Assembly: GCA_040954595.2 (NCBI GenBank)
Contig: CM082578.2
Span: 8,370,001 to 8,434,000 of the forward strand
Source: Balanoglossus misakiensis
Lineage: Eukaryota; Hemichordata
Direction of reading: 5' to 3'
DNA length: 64,000 bases
The position numbers and the translations under genes were made by a program. Positions within the stretch are counted from its first letter, which is position 1, and each line of letters begins with the position of its first letter. Of the stretch, positions 1 to 12,242 are shown piece by piece. Below the pieces are notes generated by a model that made no database searches, was not told the origin of the DNA, and worked only from the letters and a program-made list of their open reading frames with translations.

Positions 1-43
1 CTTATGAACTTATTTCGAAAACAGGGCATCATTTTCAACATCA

Positions 44-220
44 TAATCGTAGACTGTAGAGTAAGGCGCCGCTTTTACTTTTGCTGGTCGGATTCTTGGC
101 TGTTCTGTTTGGAAGGGGCCCACCCGCCCTACGCGTACGCCCGAGAACAGCCAGGACAGAGAACAGAACAGCCCAAACTATCACCAGCGCCTGACTCCAC
201 ATTTGAATTTAATCAGATTG
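44..220. repeat. Inverted-repeat element, copy A of a two-copy family
   Basis: This stretch aligns with 31762-31965. Both share the core around 'ggctgttctgtttggaagg', a mirrored 'acagaacagcc' arm, and the right end 'tatcaccagcgcctga'. The two ends are inverted relative to each other, more degenerate than in copy B. It looks like a miniature inverted-repeat transposon (MITE). The 73-codon open frame over it is not a gene. No target duplication was identified. Confidence 0.65.
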
Positions 221-1425
221 GGTAAACATTTTTTTCTTCACTCCAATAGTCGACATCTCCAACTCTCATTTTGTTCTCCGGGATTCTCAAGTCCCCTCTC
301 CTTCTGCCGTTCACTACTGCCATTAAAGTTCCTGTCGAGGCGTCTTTACTTTTAATGGTTTCAGTTTCAAACTAAGATTATGCAGCGTTGTTTTGCTCAC
401 TAAAAGATGTGCAGGTGCTTTTTTCTCCGCTTTCAAAAGTAAATAGAAGAATTTGGGCGTTCAAGATATATCATCTAGGGATTGGGTCCAAAATATACCG
501 CCAGTGTACACAGCTTCGTCTGGAAAGTGGAATACTAGTATTAAGTACATTTTAAGTCATTACGATAAGACAAATACATGATGATAACCTAATCCGTTTG
601 TTTTCACAAACACTTCAGTATGAAAAGTTGAATCCAAAAACTGGATATTTTGTGAAAACATAAAAGTGAATCAGCTGGTCAGTACGCAGGTTAGAGTATT
701 TTAGGGCATTACCACGGCAACTGTACGCCGATCAAGTGTATCCAATACGATAGAGAATAAATTATGGAAGCTAGACACATGTCAGCTTCAACACAAAATT
801 CTGTCTACATTTACATATATGTCCCAGGAATCATAGTACGCCTATACTCGCACGTCAATATGATCACCGCTAAATGCAGACATACACACAATTTCACTTT
901 TTCAGATCAAGGCATATTAATTAGCATCAAATGCACGCATCCATTGTGTTAGACACCACCCATTTTGAAGTTTATTTTAAATTTCAAACTTAATGTATAA
1001 TTTAATAGTACAGGTGATTAACAAGATTTGTTGCTTTGTTGTTGGTTTTCAATTATGAATAATCATATTTGGGCTTCGTTGCATCTTTCCTCGAGAAAAA
1101 TAAACGAAGCATTCTTAGTAACTAGATGTATTGTGTGCTACTTTTATTCTAAGACAGAAGTCAAGCCGAAGACAGTTCTCGTGGAGTTCAATATGCGAAC
1201 GTTTGCACGACATGAGTACATTATCCGGATTACAACACATAGCATTATGACAACATCTGTGATCTTTGTATGCTAAACAACTTCGTCAACCAATCACAAG
1301 CTTCACAAAATGCACCTGGTGAATGACGTATTTCGATTGGATAGTTGTCAGCTAGCGCATTTGGCAGATGGTCAGCGTGGTGCCACTTCCATCATTCGAA
1401 ACTCGACCTTTGACGTGCTAACATC
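221..1425. other. Non-coding AT-rich stretch
   Basis: Only short, composition-driven open frames occur on either strand. I saw no splice-bounded exon, RNA gene or clear repeat here. Confidence 0.5.
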
Positions 1426-1629
1426 ATGGCTGAAAGTAGCGACGAGAACGACCTGTTCATTACCCGGAGCAATTTCCGACACCCGAGTGAAAGTGAAGGC
1501 GATGACTGTGACGATATGGACTGGATTTTCCAAGATTTGAAGAGAGTGTACATAAACCACCGGTCATGGAAAGTGACTTGACGAAAATCGAGCTCCTGGC
1601 TGGCAGCCCACATTGCGCACGTCCTGTTC
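1426..1629 (+). pseudogene. Possible first coding exon with a frame break (unidentified)
   Basis: An ATG in good context (acatcATGG) at 1426 opens a 51-codon acidic, Ser/Asp/Glu-rich frame beginning MAESSDENDLFITRSNF and stopping at 1579-1581. Near base 1540 the coding look moves to the next frame (EESVHKPPVMESDLTKIE...). That second frame runs to a good splice donor, GTAAGTAA, at 1630. A one-base indel would join the two frames into one exon. It may be a decayed or mis-assembled 5' exon, or a transposase N-terminus. No downstream exon was found before the SLC7 gene, and no family is recognised. Confidence 0.25.
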
Positions 1630-3714
1630 TGTAAGTAACAATTTTCTGTCGTGTTTTCTAGAAACTTACAAATTTAAAGTTATTGTATTGATTAGGAATT
1701 TTCGATTGTGCGTCAGCAAGGTACTAGTACTTCAAGGAATTTCTGGTTCGTCAAAAAAATGAAACTTTCAGGGGAAACCATGTGCGAGGTAGAAATGAAA
1801 CCCTAACCAAAGGTCGAGTCCAGCGTATGCAATTTAGCATAATGTCCCACGAGAACAAAAGGTCTGGGCGCGTGTTGGTGTTGTAAGACCCCCACGTTTC
1901 ATCACAGGCCTTACAAAATACGTCACGGTTACTCGACCAATCGGCGAGTTCGCGAGATCTGGTCCTTGGCATTGCGACGCATTGTTATCTTGAAAGTTCG
2001 ACGCGCCGCGACCAAAATTCCATATCAGAAAAACACAAATACATGTACACACACTGACTATAAATGTTTACCAAAATCAGTTTCTTTAATTTCATTTCAT
2101 GAAAATAGTACAATCAAAGAGACAGTGGGAAAGATTTACAAAATGTAACCCCCCTCCCCCGCCGCAATACTTGAATATATAACCGCATTTGTTTCCAAAC
2201 ATGTAGGTCGATACCGGTACAATAATGTACGTGTAGTCTAGTATTTGTTATTAAAATATTTTGTTTTTCGAGTCATTCCATCTAATATTGGCGAAAATAG
2301 ATTATTCCCTTAAAAATTATTTAGATACACACATAATACAGTTCTGTGGAAGAGAGTATGGTTTGTCTGGCAAATAAGGTTGAGGATGAATTTAATTTCT
2401 TCCGGTAACGTCCCCTTTGTTGGTTTTTGTTCAGCCAAACGTAAGTTCTATCGTCTTTTACGTTCAAACTAAATTTTAAACGTTATGCACATATATTTAC
2501 GCGTTTCAGACACGTGGAATGAAACTCCTCCTACATAAGGGCCGAAGTTCCAAGAATGCAATAATCTAATCACTTTTGGTCTTCAGACACGGGTTATATT
2601 GAGGCAGTGAAGGGCAACACTGGATGGTGCAAAAGAAGCAAAAGTATCGTGAAGTTGCCGCTGTTTGGGTTCTAAAGCCCTTGCTTTGACAGCCTTTACG
2701 CCGAATCATAAGAACGTGGTAAATAAAAAGCGGCCTACAGCAGTTCGAGCTATATTGGACATAAAGATCACACGAGGGAAATTTATGTGACGCAATTAAA
2801 ACAAACCTGATACAGGACTTTGTATACCGTTTGAAATTTGAAAACAATAGGACGAGCGGAATCTGAGATGCTTTTTAAAAGTTTTTTTAAAGTCAAAAAT
2901 CGCAAAATTTGTCTAAAATGTAACATTGCAGGTTTTGTCTTACTTAATCTTTAAGTGAGAAAAAATAGTCCAATATCATAGATTTTATCAAATTGTGTTT
3001 TTGTTTTCAAATATGTTTAAGATTGTCCCTGTACGCTGAACATGCTTCTGGGAAGAAATCGGTTGTTGACGGACGGACAACGGCATATAATCAACTTCTC
3101 AGATAAGCGCCGCTACGTAGTACAGATGGGTTGAAAGGGAAATTCAATTTTCTGACAACAGTTAATACATTGCCGGTTTGGTATTGTATGACAGATACTC
3201 CATGTCGATGTGGATGATAATAAAATTTTGCGTGTTTGCAATCGCTTTGGTAGTGGTATAGGGAAATATTCGACACGTTATGCGTATCAGTCACATCAAA
3301 TCAAATACGCGTGAATACCACAGCAATCTGTCCATCCGCTCAAACGAAGAGGCGAAGTCGGCGAATTTGATGCCAACGACGTCTACATTTACATGTAAAG
3401 CCAGAAAGTCATTTCAGACAGCGCACAGCAAACTGAGTCCGTCCATAACATAATTATCGAGATATAACACCCTAACCATTCGCATTTCCAGCTTTCAATG
3501 AGTGTTAACTTGCACTGCGTAGTAAAGGTAGGATTGGTTAGTCTAAAAGGTATCTCCTTCTTGCATCACAACTAGCATAAGCTTTTGAAAGAAACTGAGA
3601 CCGCCGTCTGTGGGATAAAGAAAGAAAGAAAGAAAGAAAGAAAGAAAATAGCGTCAGTGACAATGAGCGCCCGATGCATCTGAACACTTTAACGAAAAAA
3701 TTCCAAAACTTTGA
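1630..3714. other. Non-coding stretch downstream of the SLC7 gene
   Basis: No convincing exon. A minus-strand frame near 1830-1970 contains 'VFCKACDETWG', faintly like the zinc-finger start of hAT-derived or CGGBP1-like proteins. It breaks quickly and I do not call it a gene. An (AAAG)n microsatellite lies at 3617-3648. The 3' UTR of the SLC7 gene must start here, but I see no clear polyadenylation signal. Confidence 0.45.
3617..3648. repeat. (AAAG)n microsatellite
   Basis: About eight uninterrupted tetranucleotide units. Confidence 0.9.
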
Positions 3715-6700
3715 TTAATATGCAAAAAAAATTAAAAATCCGTGAATCATACTTAGGATGTTGACCAGCCAGGTAGGTTTGCTTTTCCATTTGACGGCGT
3801 AGAAATAAACCGGCACACCGGTGAGAATGATGATTGTACCGATGACGGCCTCCATGGTGGCGGCAAAGATGGAGACAAACACGATGAAGTAGCAGAAGAG
3901 ACCGAAAATGACGGCTATCCAGATTGGACACTATGGAGACAAGAAAATTTAGTAAAAATGAGTGTCAAAGATACAGGATCAGCCTCTTCTCTAAACTACT
4001 TGGCATAAATATTTGTCTGAAAATAGCAAGGGGACACGGATGCGACACAAAATGAACTTTCACTGTATGTTAAATATTGGAATCTCGATAATTACCATCA
4101 ATGTACCTTAAACGGGCGTTCCATGTCTTTGTGTGTAAAGCGCATGGTAACCAGACCTGTTGTCACTAGGGCGACAAACAACCAATATGTAAAACTGGTA
4201 TAGTTGATGAGGGTACCTACATCCGGGTACAACCCATACAGCACAGACAAAATACCCTGGGATAGTAAAGAAAGAAGAATAGTGATATTAATATTGTTAT
4301 AATGTATTGTAGTGTGATGCTTAAAGTGTTTGAGGTGTAATACGAAATATGCATTTCGATTTTTATCCATGGAGCAGTACTACTGTAAACCTGTTATATT
4401 TGGTATTTTTTATAAATATTGATAATACTTCTGAGGTCTTGGTCTAGTCAAACTCACATTAGCCTCAGTCTATATAAATGAACACTGACTATTTTGATTG
4501 CATGTTAATCAACATTAAATGTACTGACCATTGATATTAAGGCTGGCATGGGTGTTAAAAACTTGACGTGGACCATCCCAAGCAGGTCCGGGAAGAGGCC
4601 GTCACGTGCTCCAACGAATATTAACCTGTAAATCACACGACAGCCCAATAATTATAATGACATAGTTTATGTTAGAAGAGTATGATAATGTGGGTTTCTG
4701 CGTCATCTATGACGGGCGAAAATATATTTTCCACGAAGTCAGCCCTCGACGTAAGATGAAGCGCTTTTAACCACCAAACTCGATCGACTGTCCGTGACGA
4801 AGGGAAGTGGAGGTCATTTTTATGTGTCGACAACAGAGAATAAGAGAGTTTGTTATTTATTTTACTACCGCGGTATCTATAGGTACAAATATTTTACCTC
4901 GATAATGCCAAGGTTTGACCGTTTGCAGCACCAAAGGTTGACAACGCCACGGCTACCGGCATCAACCAGGCCCAGTTGCCAAGCACTTTATCGCCGAAAG
5001 TCTGCAAAAAATGTTTCTAGTATTATTCAATCCGCTCCAACGAGCGCGTGTACGTTGCATTATAGATATTGACATAATATATGAGATAACGGATGAATAA
5101 ATCTGAGAATTAACGGGGAAATTCTCTTGGGACATAGCTTTGCAGGCTAACATCCAAAGCAATTGGGAACATACATTTCAACGGACATGTATATAGTAGA
5201 CAGACAGACAGACAGACAGGCAGACAGGCAGGCAGGCAAGCAAACAAACAAACAGGAAAATTGAACCCTGGTATATACATGTAAATGTACTGATAAAGGA
5301 GGTTGATCAACCAACTCGGTCCACAGTCCCTCTATCACATAATATAGATGGACTGTCCAGGCGACTTGAATGTTCACTCCCCCCCCCCCGATTGTAAACA
5401 GTAAACTTACCACGGCCACCGCAGGGGACGCTAACATTTCTTGGGGGGACATCGCAGTGAAGTAGGCGATGTTGGTGAGTACGTAGATAACGGTGATGGC
5501 GATCATTGACCCCGACAGGGAGATTGGGAAGTCTCTGTTCAAAAAGAAAATAAGGCAGTTTGGAATCTGATCTTTCGGGTAGAAATTCACAAGGAATGCA
5601 GTGTTGTGTTGCGTTGTGTTGTGATTTTGTTACAATTATATCGTAACGTTAACGGTGCTGTCATAATGCATTTTCAATCGATCCTGAGGATATCCTTCCC
5701 TTTATTGTTTATTCACTATAGCCAGTGGAGCCCGCGCTATGGCTTAGAAATATAGAAAGATAGCTTGACGAATCAAACTAACCTTTTCGGGTTGTTCATT
5801 TCTTCTGTTATGGCGTTTAGACATGACCTGTGAAAGTTGTCAGGAAAGAGAAGAGTTTAAATGTCAGTATTTAAATCACGGAACAGACAAAATGACAGTC
5901 ATGCACAGCCAAAGATCGGATATAATATGAAGACAGGCGGAGAGATTGACACATTGAAGGATAGTAGAGACACAACTACGAAAGTAATCTTTTTAATTTC
6001 CCAATTCAGATAAATCACGTCGTTATTCATCGCCAAAGATTATATTTTTGACCAAAGTAAATGGACAAGGATTCTTATTGGTCCATTTTCTATCTGGGCC
6101 CTTTGTTTGCTTTATTGTACTCCGTTGATTTTTCATTTTGGACAACAATGACCCGAAAAATGTCTGTCCCAGGCCTTCTGAGCTGCAGAATGATTACATC
6201 TTTAACAAACACGAACACTTACCATCCTGCATATGCAAAGAGACCATTGTAGAATGCCAGTGACAGGCGCGCGACGTTGGTGCCTGGACCATCGAAATTT
6301 AAATATTCCGTATTACCTGTATGAAAAAAGTCAGAAAATATCGGTGATTCAAGAGACGAAGGGCCCAACTTTCGTAGTCTTCACTTTAAAGTGATCGCAT
6401 ATATTTTTGAAAGGACGCAGTCTTTTTATCCGTAAGAGGCGTGTATATTTTGCAGATCAGCGCAATGTTTTCGGATTGCGTAGATAAATGTAGGCTACAC
6501 CCGAATATTATTAAGACGAAATATGAAGTTGTTTCAATTTAAAATAATCCTAACTCAAAATGTCGGAACATTAAATGCCAATTGGTGTTCTCAACACGCG
6601 GGGGGAAAAACTCGTGGCTTTATCACCACTTCTGGTAAAAACCGTGTTACGTGAGGAATGGACACAAGCGGTTCCTACCTTGGATGAGCAGAACGATACC

Positions 6701-6804
6701 CGCAATGATAATAATCAACAGGCCGATCACTTTGGCGATGGTACACACAACCTGTACCCATGCAGCGCCCGCTACGGTGCAACAGTTGTAGAAGAATATC
6801 AGAA
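3715..6804 (-). CDS. LAT-type amino-acid transporter (SLC7 light chain), common exons 2-9
   Basis: Light chain of a heteromeric amino-acid transporter: a plasma-membrane exchanger normally disulfide-linked to a single-pass SLC3 heavy chain. Eight exons on the minus strand close in frame: 6804-6679, 6316-6223, 5827-5783, 5534-5411, 5001-4898, 4625-4529, 4256-4107, 3930-3715. They encode TM4 to the C-terminus. Family signatures include '[14 protein letters not shown]', '[10 protein letters not shown]', '[12 protein letters not shown]', 'TFGDKVLG', '[10 protein letters not shown]' and 'LTGVPVYF'. These fit the LAT1/LAT2 branch (SLC7A5/A8) better than b0,+AT. Exon 2 starts in phase 1, matching the donor of each of four alternative first exons upstream, giving proteins of about 463-487 residues. 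The C-terminus is short for the family: either the frame stops at 3715, or a donor (GTATGATT, about 3747) leads to an exon I did not find. Confidence 0.9.
5197..5250. repeat. CAGA/CAGG/CAAA microsatellite
   Basis: Tetranucleotide tract drifting from CAGA through CAGG to CAAA, inside intron 5 of the SLC7 gene. Poly(C) follows at about 5381-5389. Confidence 0.85.
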
Positions 6805-9520
6805 CTGTGAAAAGAAAAGAACAAAAATGACTGTAGTAACTGTTAGTGGGATATTAGTAAGTTAACATTTATTGACGACAATGCTAGTGGTTGAAGGTAG
6901 CTGGCGAGTCTGAATGCAGTAAACAAACCCGCTAAAAAGTGTAGGACGCAAAGCATCTACCACCCTAGGCAGGCTATAAGCACATAGAGGGACATCGCAT
7001 TCATCCAATGAGTGGTCTTCATTCAACAACATGCCGACTGCGCCGATAACATGATTTATTTTAGTTTGGAAGCATCTCAGCAATTAATCCCTAAAGGTCA
7101 CGCTGTTACATCAAAACCTAGACACCCCCCCTCTATTCGACAGTCAGGGACTATGCCCCATACTGTTATCTATAGTTGATTGGTGAATGGTGTATATAAA
7201 GCACCATCTACTTCTAACATGTCAACCCTAGCTGTCTCTTTAATGCCCTCGTCATCACGTTTAGCATATTAATGTGTACATTCAGAATTGTGTGGTGCTG
7301 AAACACGCTGTCTGGTTGTTAGGTAATTCATTACGAATTTTATCTTAAAGTAAATGTTTGTTACGATTCCATGGTAAGATATAGAGCCAAGATGACCCCC
7401 GATTTGCCGTAACCACGCAGCCGTGAGTCAAATCTCAACCAAGCAAAGCTGTGCGTGACGAAAAACGTTCGTAGAGTTTATTTGTTAATGAAGCACATTG
7501 ATTGATCCGTACAAGTTCGAATCCCTCAACGACAGCGTATAAATATATGCTTGATAGCGACTGATGGGTCAATGATACAGAAACTGAACAGACCATAGAT
7601 AACGGCGACCCTTGAAATGGGCGATATCGCTATTTTTTACATCTTATTTTATTCCAGTCGATAAATTTTCAGGGTTTCCAGCTATACTGGAATTTGCCGC
7701 ATGTTACATCGTGGGTTAGGCCTATCAGAGGATCATAAATATCAAGGTGGATGGAGGAAACTGAAGGCATATATGTTGATACGTTAACTAATAGAACGAC
7801 GACTGACACACTAATATCATCCTGACGATTGTAAAAGTTAGAATTTTAGCGAGTTTGGTTTCCTCTCTTCTGTGACAAACGCAAGTAGGATCGATCGGAT
7901 TCCGACGTTAGGTGTACATGTATATCACTGTACATGTAAGACCAACAAAATCGGCAAGACGGTACACTTTGATTGTTCGGAGATAGGTTTTTGTTTCGGG
8001 TGTCGCGCGAAAACAGATGATGCAATCACCGGCGGTAGTGTCAGATTTGGTTCAAGCATATACAGTAGTCTACTGCCTATAGTTCAAGGCAAATCAGTCA
8101 TAATAATGGGACAGTATGTAGTTATTACTTAACACTCACGTGCGGCATTTTGTTGACCTATTTTGCCGACAGGTGTGGATTTTAGCCTTTGAAACCCTCT
8201 GATTCATTACCCATTCGTTTTACATGGCCTGATTAATAGAGAATGATGCAATGTAGTCATCCTGACAAACTTCGGATGTCAATCAGAATCATAATCAGAA
8301 ACAATCGTTCATAGTTCATACGATAACGGTTCGCCCTTCAATGTACCGAATCTGATTAAATGTCGTCGGGTTTTGTTTAAGAGAGCGCTCAGTGATTACG
8401 GGAAGGGAGGGCAGGACGAATAAAAAGGGTCGCGTTTCACAGCCGTTGGTCACGGAAGAATCAAATGTTAAATTTGTAACTGCAAAGAATGCGTGATGTC
8501 GCGTCAAAAGATATTTACTTAAAATTCATAAATAGTTTTCTACCAATTAAGTAATTGACTCAAGTGATATTGTATCAACGAAGTGACAATACGACAATGT
8601 ATAATTTCGTCTGCTCAAAAAGTTATATTTAATTAGAATATCTAGCAACCAGAAGCGTTCACTCTTGTCAACCCGAACCGTTCAAGTTCAATTTTCACGG
8701 GAGAACTTTCAATTCGAATGCAACTGAACTGCAACGTGTATGGATTGTGGTATTGATCAGAATTTCGGAAACTTCCCTTGCCGAGAGAGGCTATCTGTGT
8801 GTAACGGGTCGCCGCCGGACGAGACAGGGTACAGTGACTCAAGGTTCAACTTCAAAGGTCAATTCCTATGAAGATGGTGGGATAATGCTATCGGAACGGT
8901 CTGTTTGTTTTCTACACACGCCTTTTGCAAAATGGTGCGTGTAAGTTTGAAACCTACAACACGCTTGTCGATATCGGCCGCAAGGTGCGTGGAGGTTTCC
9001 CTGCACACGCCTTTTGCAAAATGGTGCATGTAAGTTTTTATCAAATCACTTGCTAGGCAAGATCGTTCACACACTGTGGCGTTCATGTGTTCTTTCCTGT
9101 TCACAAATGCATTGTCTTGGATAAATGGTGTCAAGCGATGGCTAGCTACATGTACATGATTGACACTGGTATGCGCGACCACTTTATAAGGGGTGACCCA
9201 TTTAATATTGGGGGGTATTTGCATAAACTGGTCGAAACGACTTGCCCCACTTTGCACGAGTATATTTTCCGGCATTACCTGAACATGGTTAGGTTAGAGG
9301 GTTTCCTAAAAATAATCTCAAGAAGAATAAAATCTGGTTGCGAACCTTTTAGACACAACAACTCTGACTTAGTTAAGGAACCCTGGGATGTGTTGAAAAT
9401 TTATCAGTGAAGGATTCTGCACTATGTAGATATATCATGTTGTACTCTGATTTTGGTTGGCCATACAGAAATATTGAAATGTCAACATAATTTTACTGAT
9501 GATATTAGTGCAATACTTAC
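6805..9520. other. SLC7 intron between common exon 2 and first exon 1a
   Basis: No exon is recognisable on either strand. The 86- to 138-codon frames here have no family resemblance. It holds one imperfect short tandem duplication (8915-9037). All four alternative first exons must splice across this intron. Confidence 0.6.
8915..9037. repeat. 34-base direct repeat, two copies
   Basis: 8915-8948 and 9004-9037 match at 33 of 34 bases (core 'ccttttgcaaaatggtg'), with an 89-base period. A degenerate third unit sits between them near 8981-8999. Function unknown. Confidence 0.8.
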
Positions 9521-9956
9521 AAATACACGCCTCACTAATCAACAAGACGGCCAAATGCGGAGGATCACAGTCTCCGGTGAAAAGCACCACCACATAGACG
9601 GCGAAAGTGTCCGTCATTACAACGACGCACGCAGGCGAAATCAGGAATTTCACCCACAACACCAGAAACGCCAAGAAGGGACCAAAGGCCTCGCTCACGT
9701 ACGTCATCTCCCCGCCGGATTTCGGGATGGCGCATCCCAGTTCGGCGTAACACAACGCGCCAAGAAAAGCGACCAGGCCACTGAGCGCCCAGACTATGAG
9801 AGCAGCGCCGACCGAACCGCTGTAGTCCAAGACCCCCTTTGGCGATATGAAGATTCCCGAGCCGATGATCGATCCCACGATGACAGATATAGCATACGTC
9901 AAAGAAATCGGTTGTTTCGCGACCACTTGTTTGCTGGCACACCGTTTGTATTTCAT
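9521..9956 (-). CDS. SLC7 alternative first coding exon 1a
   Basis: Encodes 145 codons plus one base: a short N-tail (MKYKRCASKQVVAKQ), then TM1-TM3. TM1 carries 'GSIIGSGIFISPKGVL', the unwound substrate-binding segment typical of LATs. 'CYAELGCAIPKSGGE' and 'FTGDCDPP' follow; the Cys before the double Pro matches the position that bonds the SLC3 heavy chain. The donor is ATTT|GTAAGTATT, phase 1, joining exon 2 at 6804 as Phe. The TM3 end is odd: 'VKFLISPACVVVMTDTF' replaces the 'FLIVAPGS(I/V)AII' of the siblings, so function may differ. Bases 9640-9917 are nearly identical to exon 1b. No upstream acceptor is seen, so it probably has its own promoter. Confidence 0.85.
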
Positions 9957-10616
9957 AGTGCCTGCTTTGACTGTTGCTTGAGGAAAGTGTCTCTGGTTTG
10001 ACGCGAACCCAGAGGAACATTAGTAGAAGAAGGCGTTAATGGGCTGCCGCCCCTCCCCCAAAATATTCTTTTATTATAAGAAAGCACCTCACACATGAGT
10101 CTTTGACGCTTATTAATTATGCAAGAAGACTTCACACGGCGTGTAATCTTTTATCAGAAATATACTGTTAACAGTCAGAATATGACACGCCAAAGCCACC
10201 ACAAGAAAGAAGCCCAAGAAAGACCGTCTTTCTTGAGGGACTGTGTTTTAAAGCTACAACGTCTCCTACGTTGTTGAGGGAAGTAAGTTTACATTATATT
10301 AGTATTAACTTCAGATGACCGAACATTACGCATAAAAGAAGAGTTGAAACTGAGAATGAGCCCTTCTCTCACAAATAGAAGTCATCAGACAGTTATTTCC
10401 CAACTCTGCCATTGTAATGGAACCCTGGGATATGTCGGGGAGAAAAAGTTATGTGTGGGCCTAGTTGCCAAACTTCGGTTTTGGTCCATCTTACAAGAAA
10501 TGTTGACCGCTCGGATAATTTGTGAAGTGACGGTCAAATATAATAACTTTAGCAGACCTTATAAAATGCAATTAGAAATTGGGCTTCATTGCTGCAACGT
10601 CCACTGTAATACTCAC
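9957..10616. other. Spacer between alternative exons 1a and 1b
   Basis: About 660 bases, presumably holding the exon 1a promoter. A small hairpin (arms aagaaagac/gtctttctt) lies near 10212-10233. No downstream SLC7 exons lie here, so 1b cannot belong to a separate complete gene. Confidence 0.5.
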
Positions 10617-11085
10617 TTATACACGCCTCACAAATCAGCGTGACTGCCCAATACGGGGGATCACAGTCCCCGGTGAAAGGCACCACCACATAGACGGCGA
10701 AGGTCTGTGTTATGATAGCCACGCTTCCAGGTACGACAATCAGGAATTTCACCCACAACACCAGAAACGCCAAGAAGGGACCAAAGGCCTCGCTCACGTA
10801 CGTCATCTCCCCGCCGGATTTCGGGATGGCGCATCCCAGTTCGGCGTAACACAACGCGCCAAGAAAAGCGACCAGGCCACTGAGCGCCCAGACTATGAGA
10901 GCAGCGCCGACCGAACCGCTGTATTCCAAGACCCCCTTTGGCGATATGAAGATTCCCGAGCCGATGATCGATCCCACGATGACAGATATTGCATACGTCA
11001 AAGAAATCGTTTGTTTCATGACGACATGGTCGCTGGAGTTCGTGTCTTTTCCATTTCGCAGCTTCCTCGCCTTAGAAGCCGTCAT
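10617..11085 (-). CDS. SLC7 alternative first coding exon 1b
   Basis: Encodes 156 codons plus one base. The N-tail is basic (MTASKARKLRNGKDTNSS...) and unlike that of the other copies, followed by TM1-TM3 almost identical to 1a up to 'LWVKFLI'. After that it has the normal 'VVPGSVAIITQTF' and 'FTGDCDPPYWAV', keeping the heavy-chain Cys. The donor ATAA|GTGAGTATT is phase 1 and gives Ile when joined to exon 2. The start is the first in-frame ATG of the open frame. It predicts a 474-residue transporter with the common exons. Confidence 0.87.
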
Positions 11086-12141
11086 CTTGAACCTCCAGGG
11101 GCTCTCGAACGCCTCTACTCAGGAATTTAGACTTCCCGCTCCGATATCTGGCCCCGGGGAACAGAATACACAGTCTAGGCCACAGCAGCACACTCGAAAA
11201 CAACTGAGAATAACCACCAGACGTAGTCAGCCACAGAATGTAATCACCAACTCTCCGTCACTCTCCAAGCCATAGACGGTCGCGTACTGTAATCGACTTC
11301 AAGGAAGCTCCATGTGACGTAACGTTTCCCCACAATATTTTTTGTCGGAAATGCGTACGTGTAGTTACTGTGATTTCGAGTTAACGGGACCGAAATGGCC
11401 AGCAGAGACTCTATACCAGAACGGTACAATCCGCACTCTGAATTTGTGACAACTCAGGCTACCGACACGTTCACACCACGACGGGATCACTTGTCTTAGC
11501 CCCGTGCCTGTCACCTGGAAGACGTAACTCTTATATCCGCCCTTGCGATTGCTTATCACTACCAACCGTCACCACAATCTCCGACATGCAGAGAGGACAT
11601 GCTAAAGATGCTACCATGCGCCCCAACAACAATAGGGAAAGATACGCTGTCGGGTGTTCCAAGGGAATTTTACTGATAGCAAATGATAAAAATTGTCTTT
11701 TCGTTTCTGCACAGTCATACAGCACAAATGGTTCAACTTTTGCTCATTTCTTTATTTTGGCCCAGAAAGCATCACCCCAACAGTAATTAGTATACTTCGA
11801 ATGAATCCCGCGCTTCACAGCAATACAACTAATAAATACCAGTGTAGCCTATATATTTAATAGCAAATGTCACGTGACTAAGGTCGCATCAAGTTCATTT
11901 TGTGCAAAAAAGGTTTTAAAGGGACAAGTGGTATTTTAAAAGGGGCAAACACCATACTCTTTGTATGTATTCTGTAGCTGTCTATTAGCAGCAAAATAGC
12001 ATAGTGTGAGATGCACAGACAAGCTGTGCACCAACAATCTCGGACAGTGTGACCTTTTGCACCCGAACGGATTAAAAAGAGATAGCAAATTAGGTAAATT
12101 AAAGATAACACCTATCTCAACAGCTGATTTTTTAAAGAATC

Positions 12142-12242
12142 TCTCTCCCCTCCCTCTCTCCCCCCTCTCTCGCTTGCTCCCCTCTCTCTCCCCGTGTCTC
12201 TCTCTGTCTCTCCCTCTCTCTGTCTGTCTCCCTCTGTTTCTG
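12142..12242. repeat. CT-rich low-complexity tract
   Basis: About 100 bases of C/T only, with interrupted CTCT, CCCT and CTGT units. Long open frames across it are composition artefacts. Confidence 0.85.

Noticed and set aside
1751-2052. Minus-strand frames with a possible zinc-finger start 'VFCKACDETWG'
   Set aside because: Resemblance to hAT/CGGBP1-type fingers is limited to a few residues and the histidine half is missing.
5147-5590. 147-codon frame running on past SLC7 exon 5
   Set aside because: Only 5411-5534 is coding; the rest is intron read-through across poly(C) and a CAGA microsatellite.
8859-9410. Overlapping 138- and 107-codon frames on opposite strands
   Set aside because: No motifs, no splice borders; they include the 34-base direct repeat, which explains part of their length.
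9453-10001. 182-codon plus-strand frame over exon 1a, and its twin at 10579-11130
   Set aside because: Both are antisense shadows of the SLC7 first exons, similar to each other only because the exons are; the minus-strand frame has all the family motifs.
10205-10240. Small hairpin resembling a stem-loop 3' end
   Set aside because: Arms of 9-11 bases are common by chance at this scale, and there is no histone or other gene beside it.
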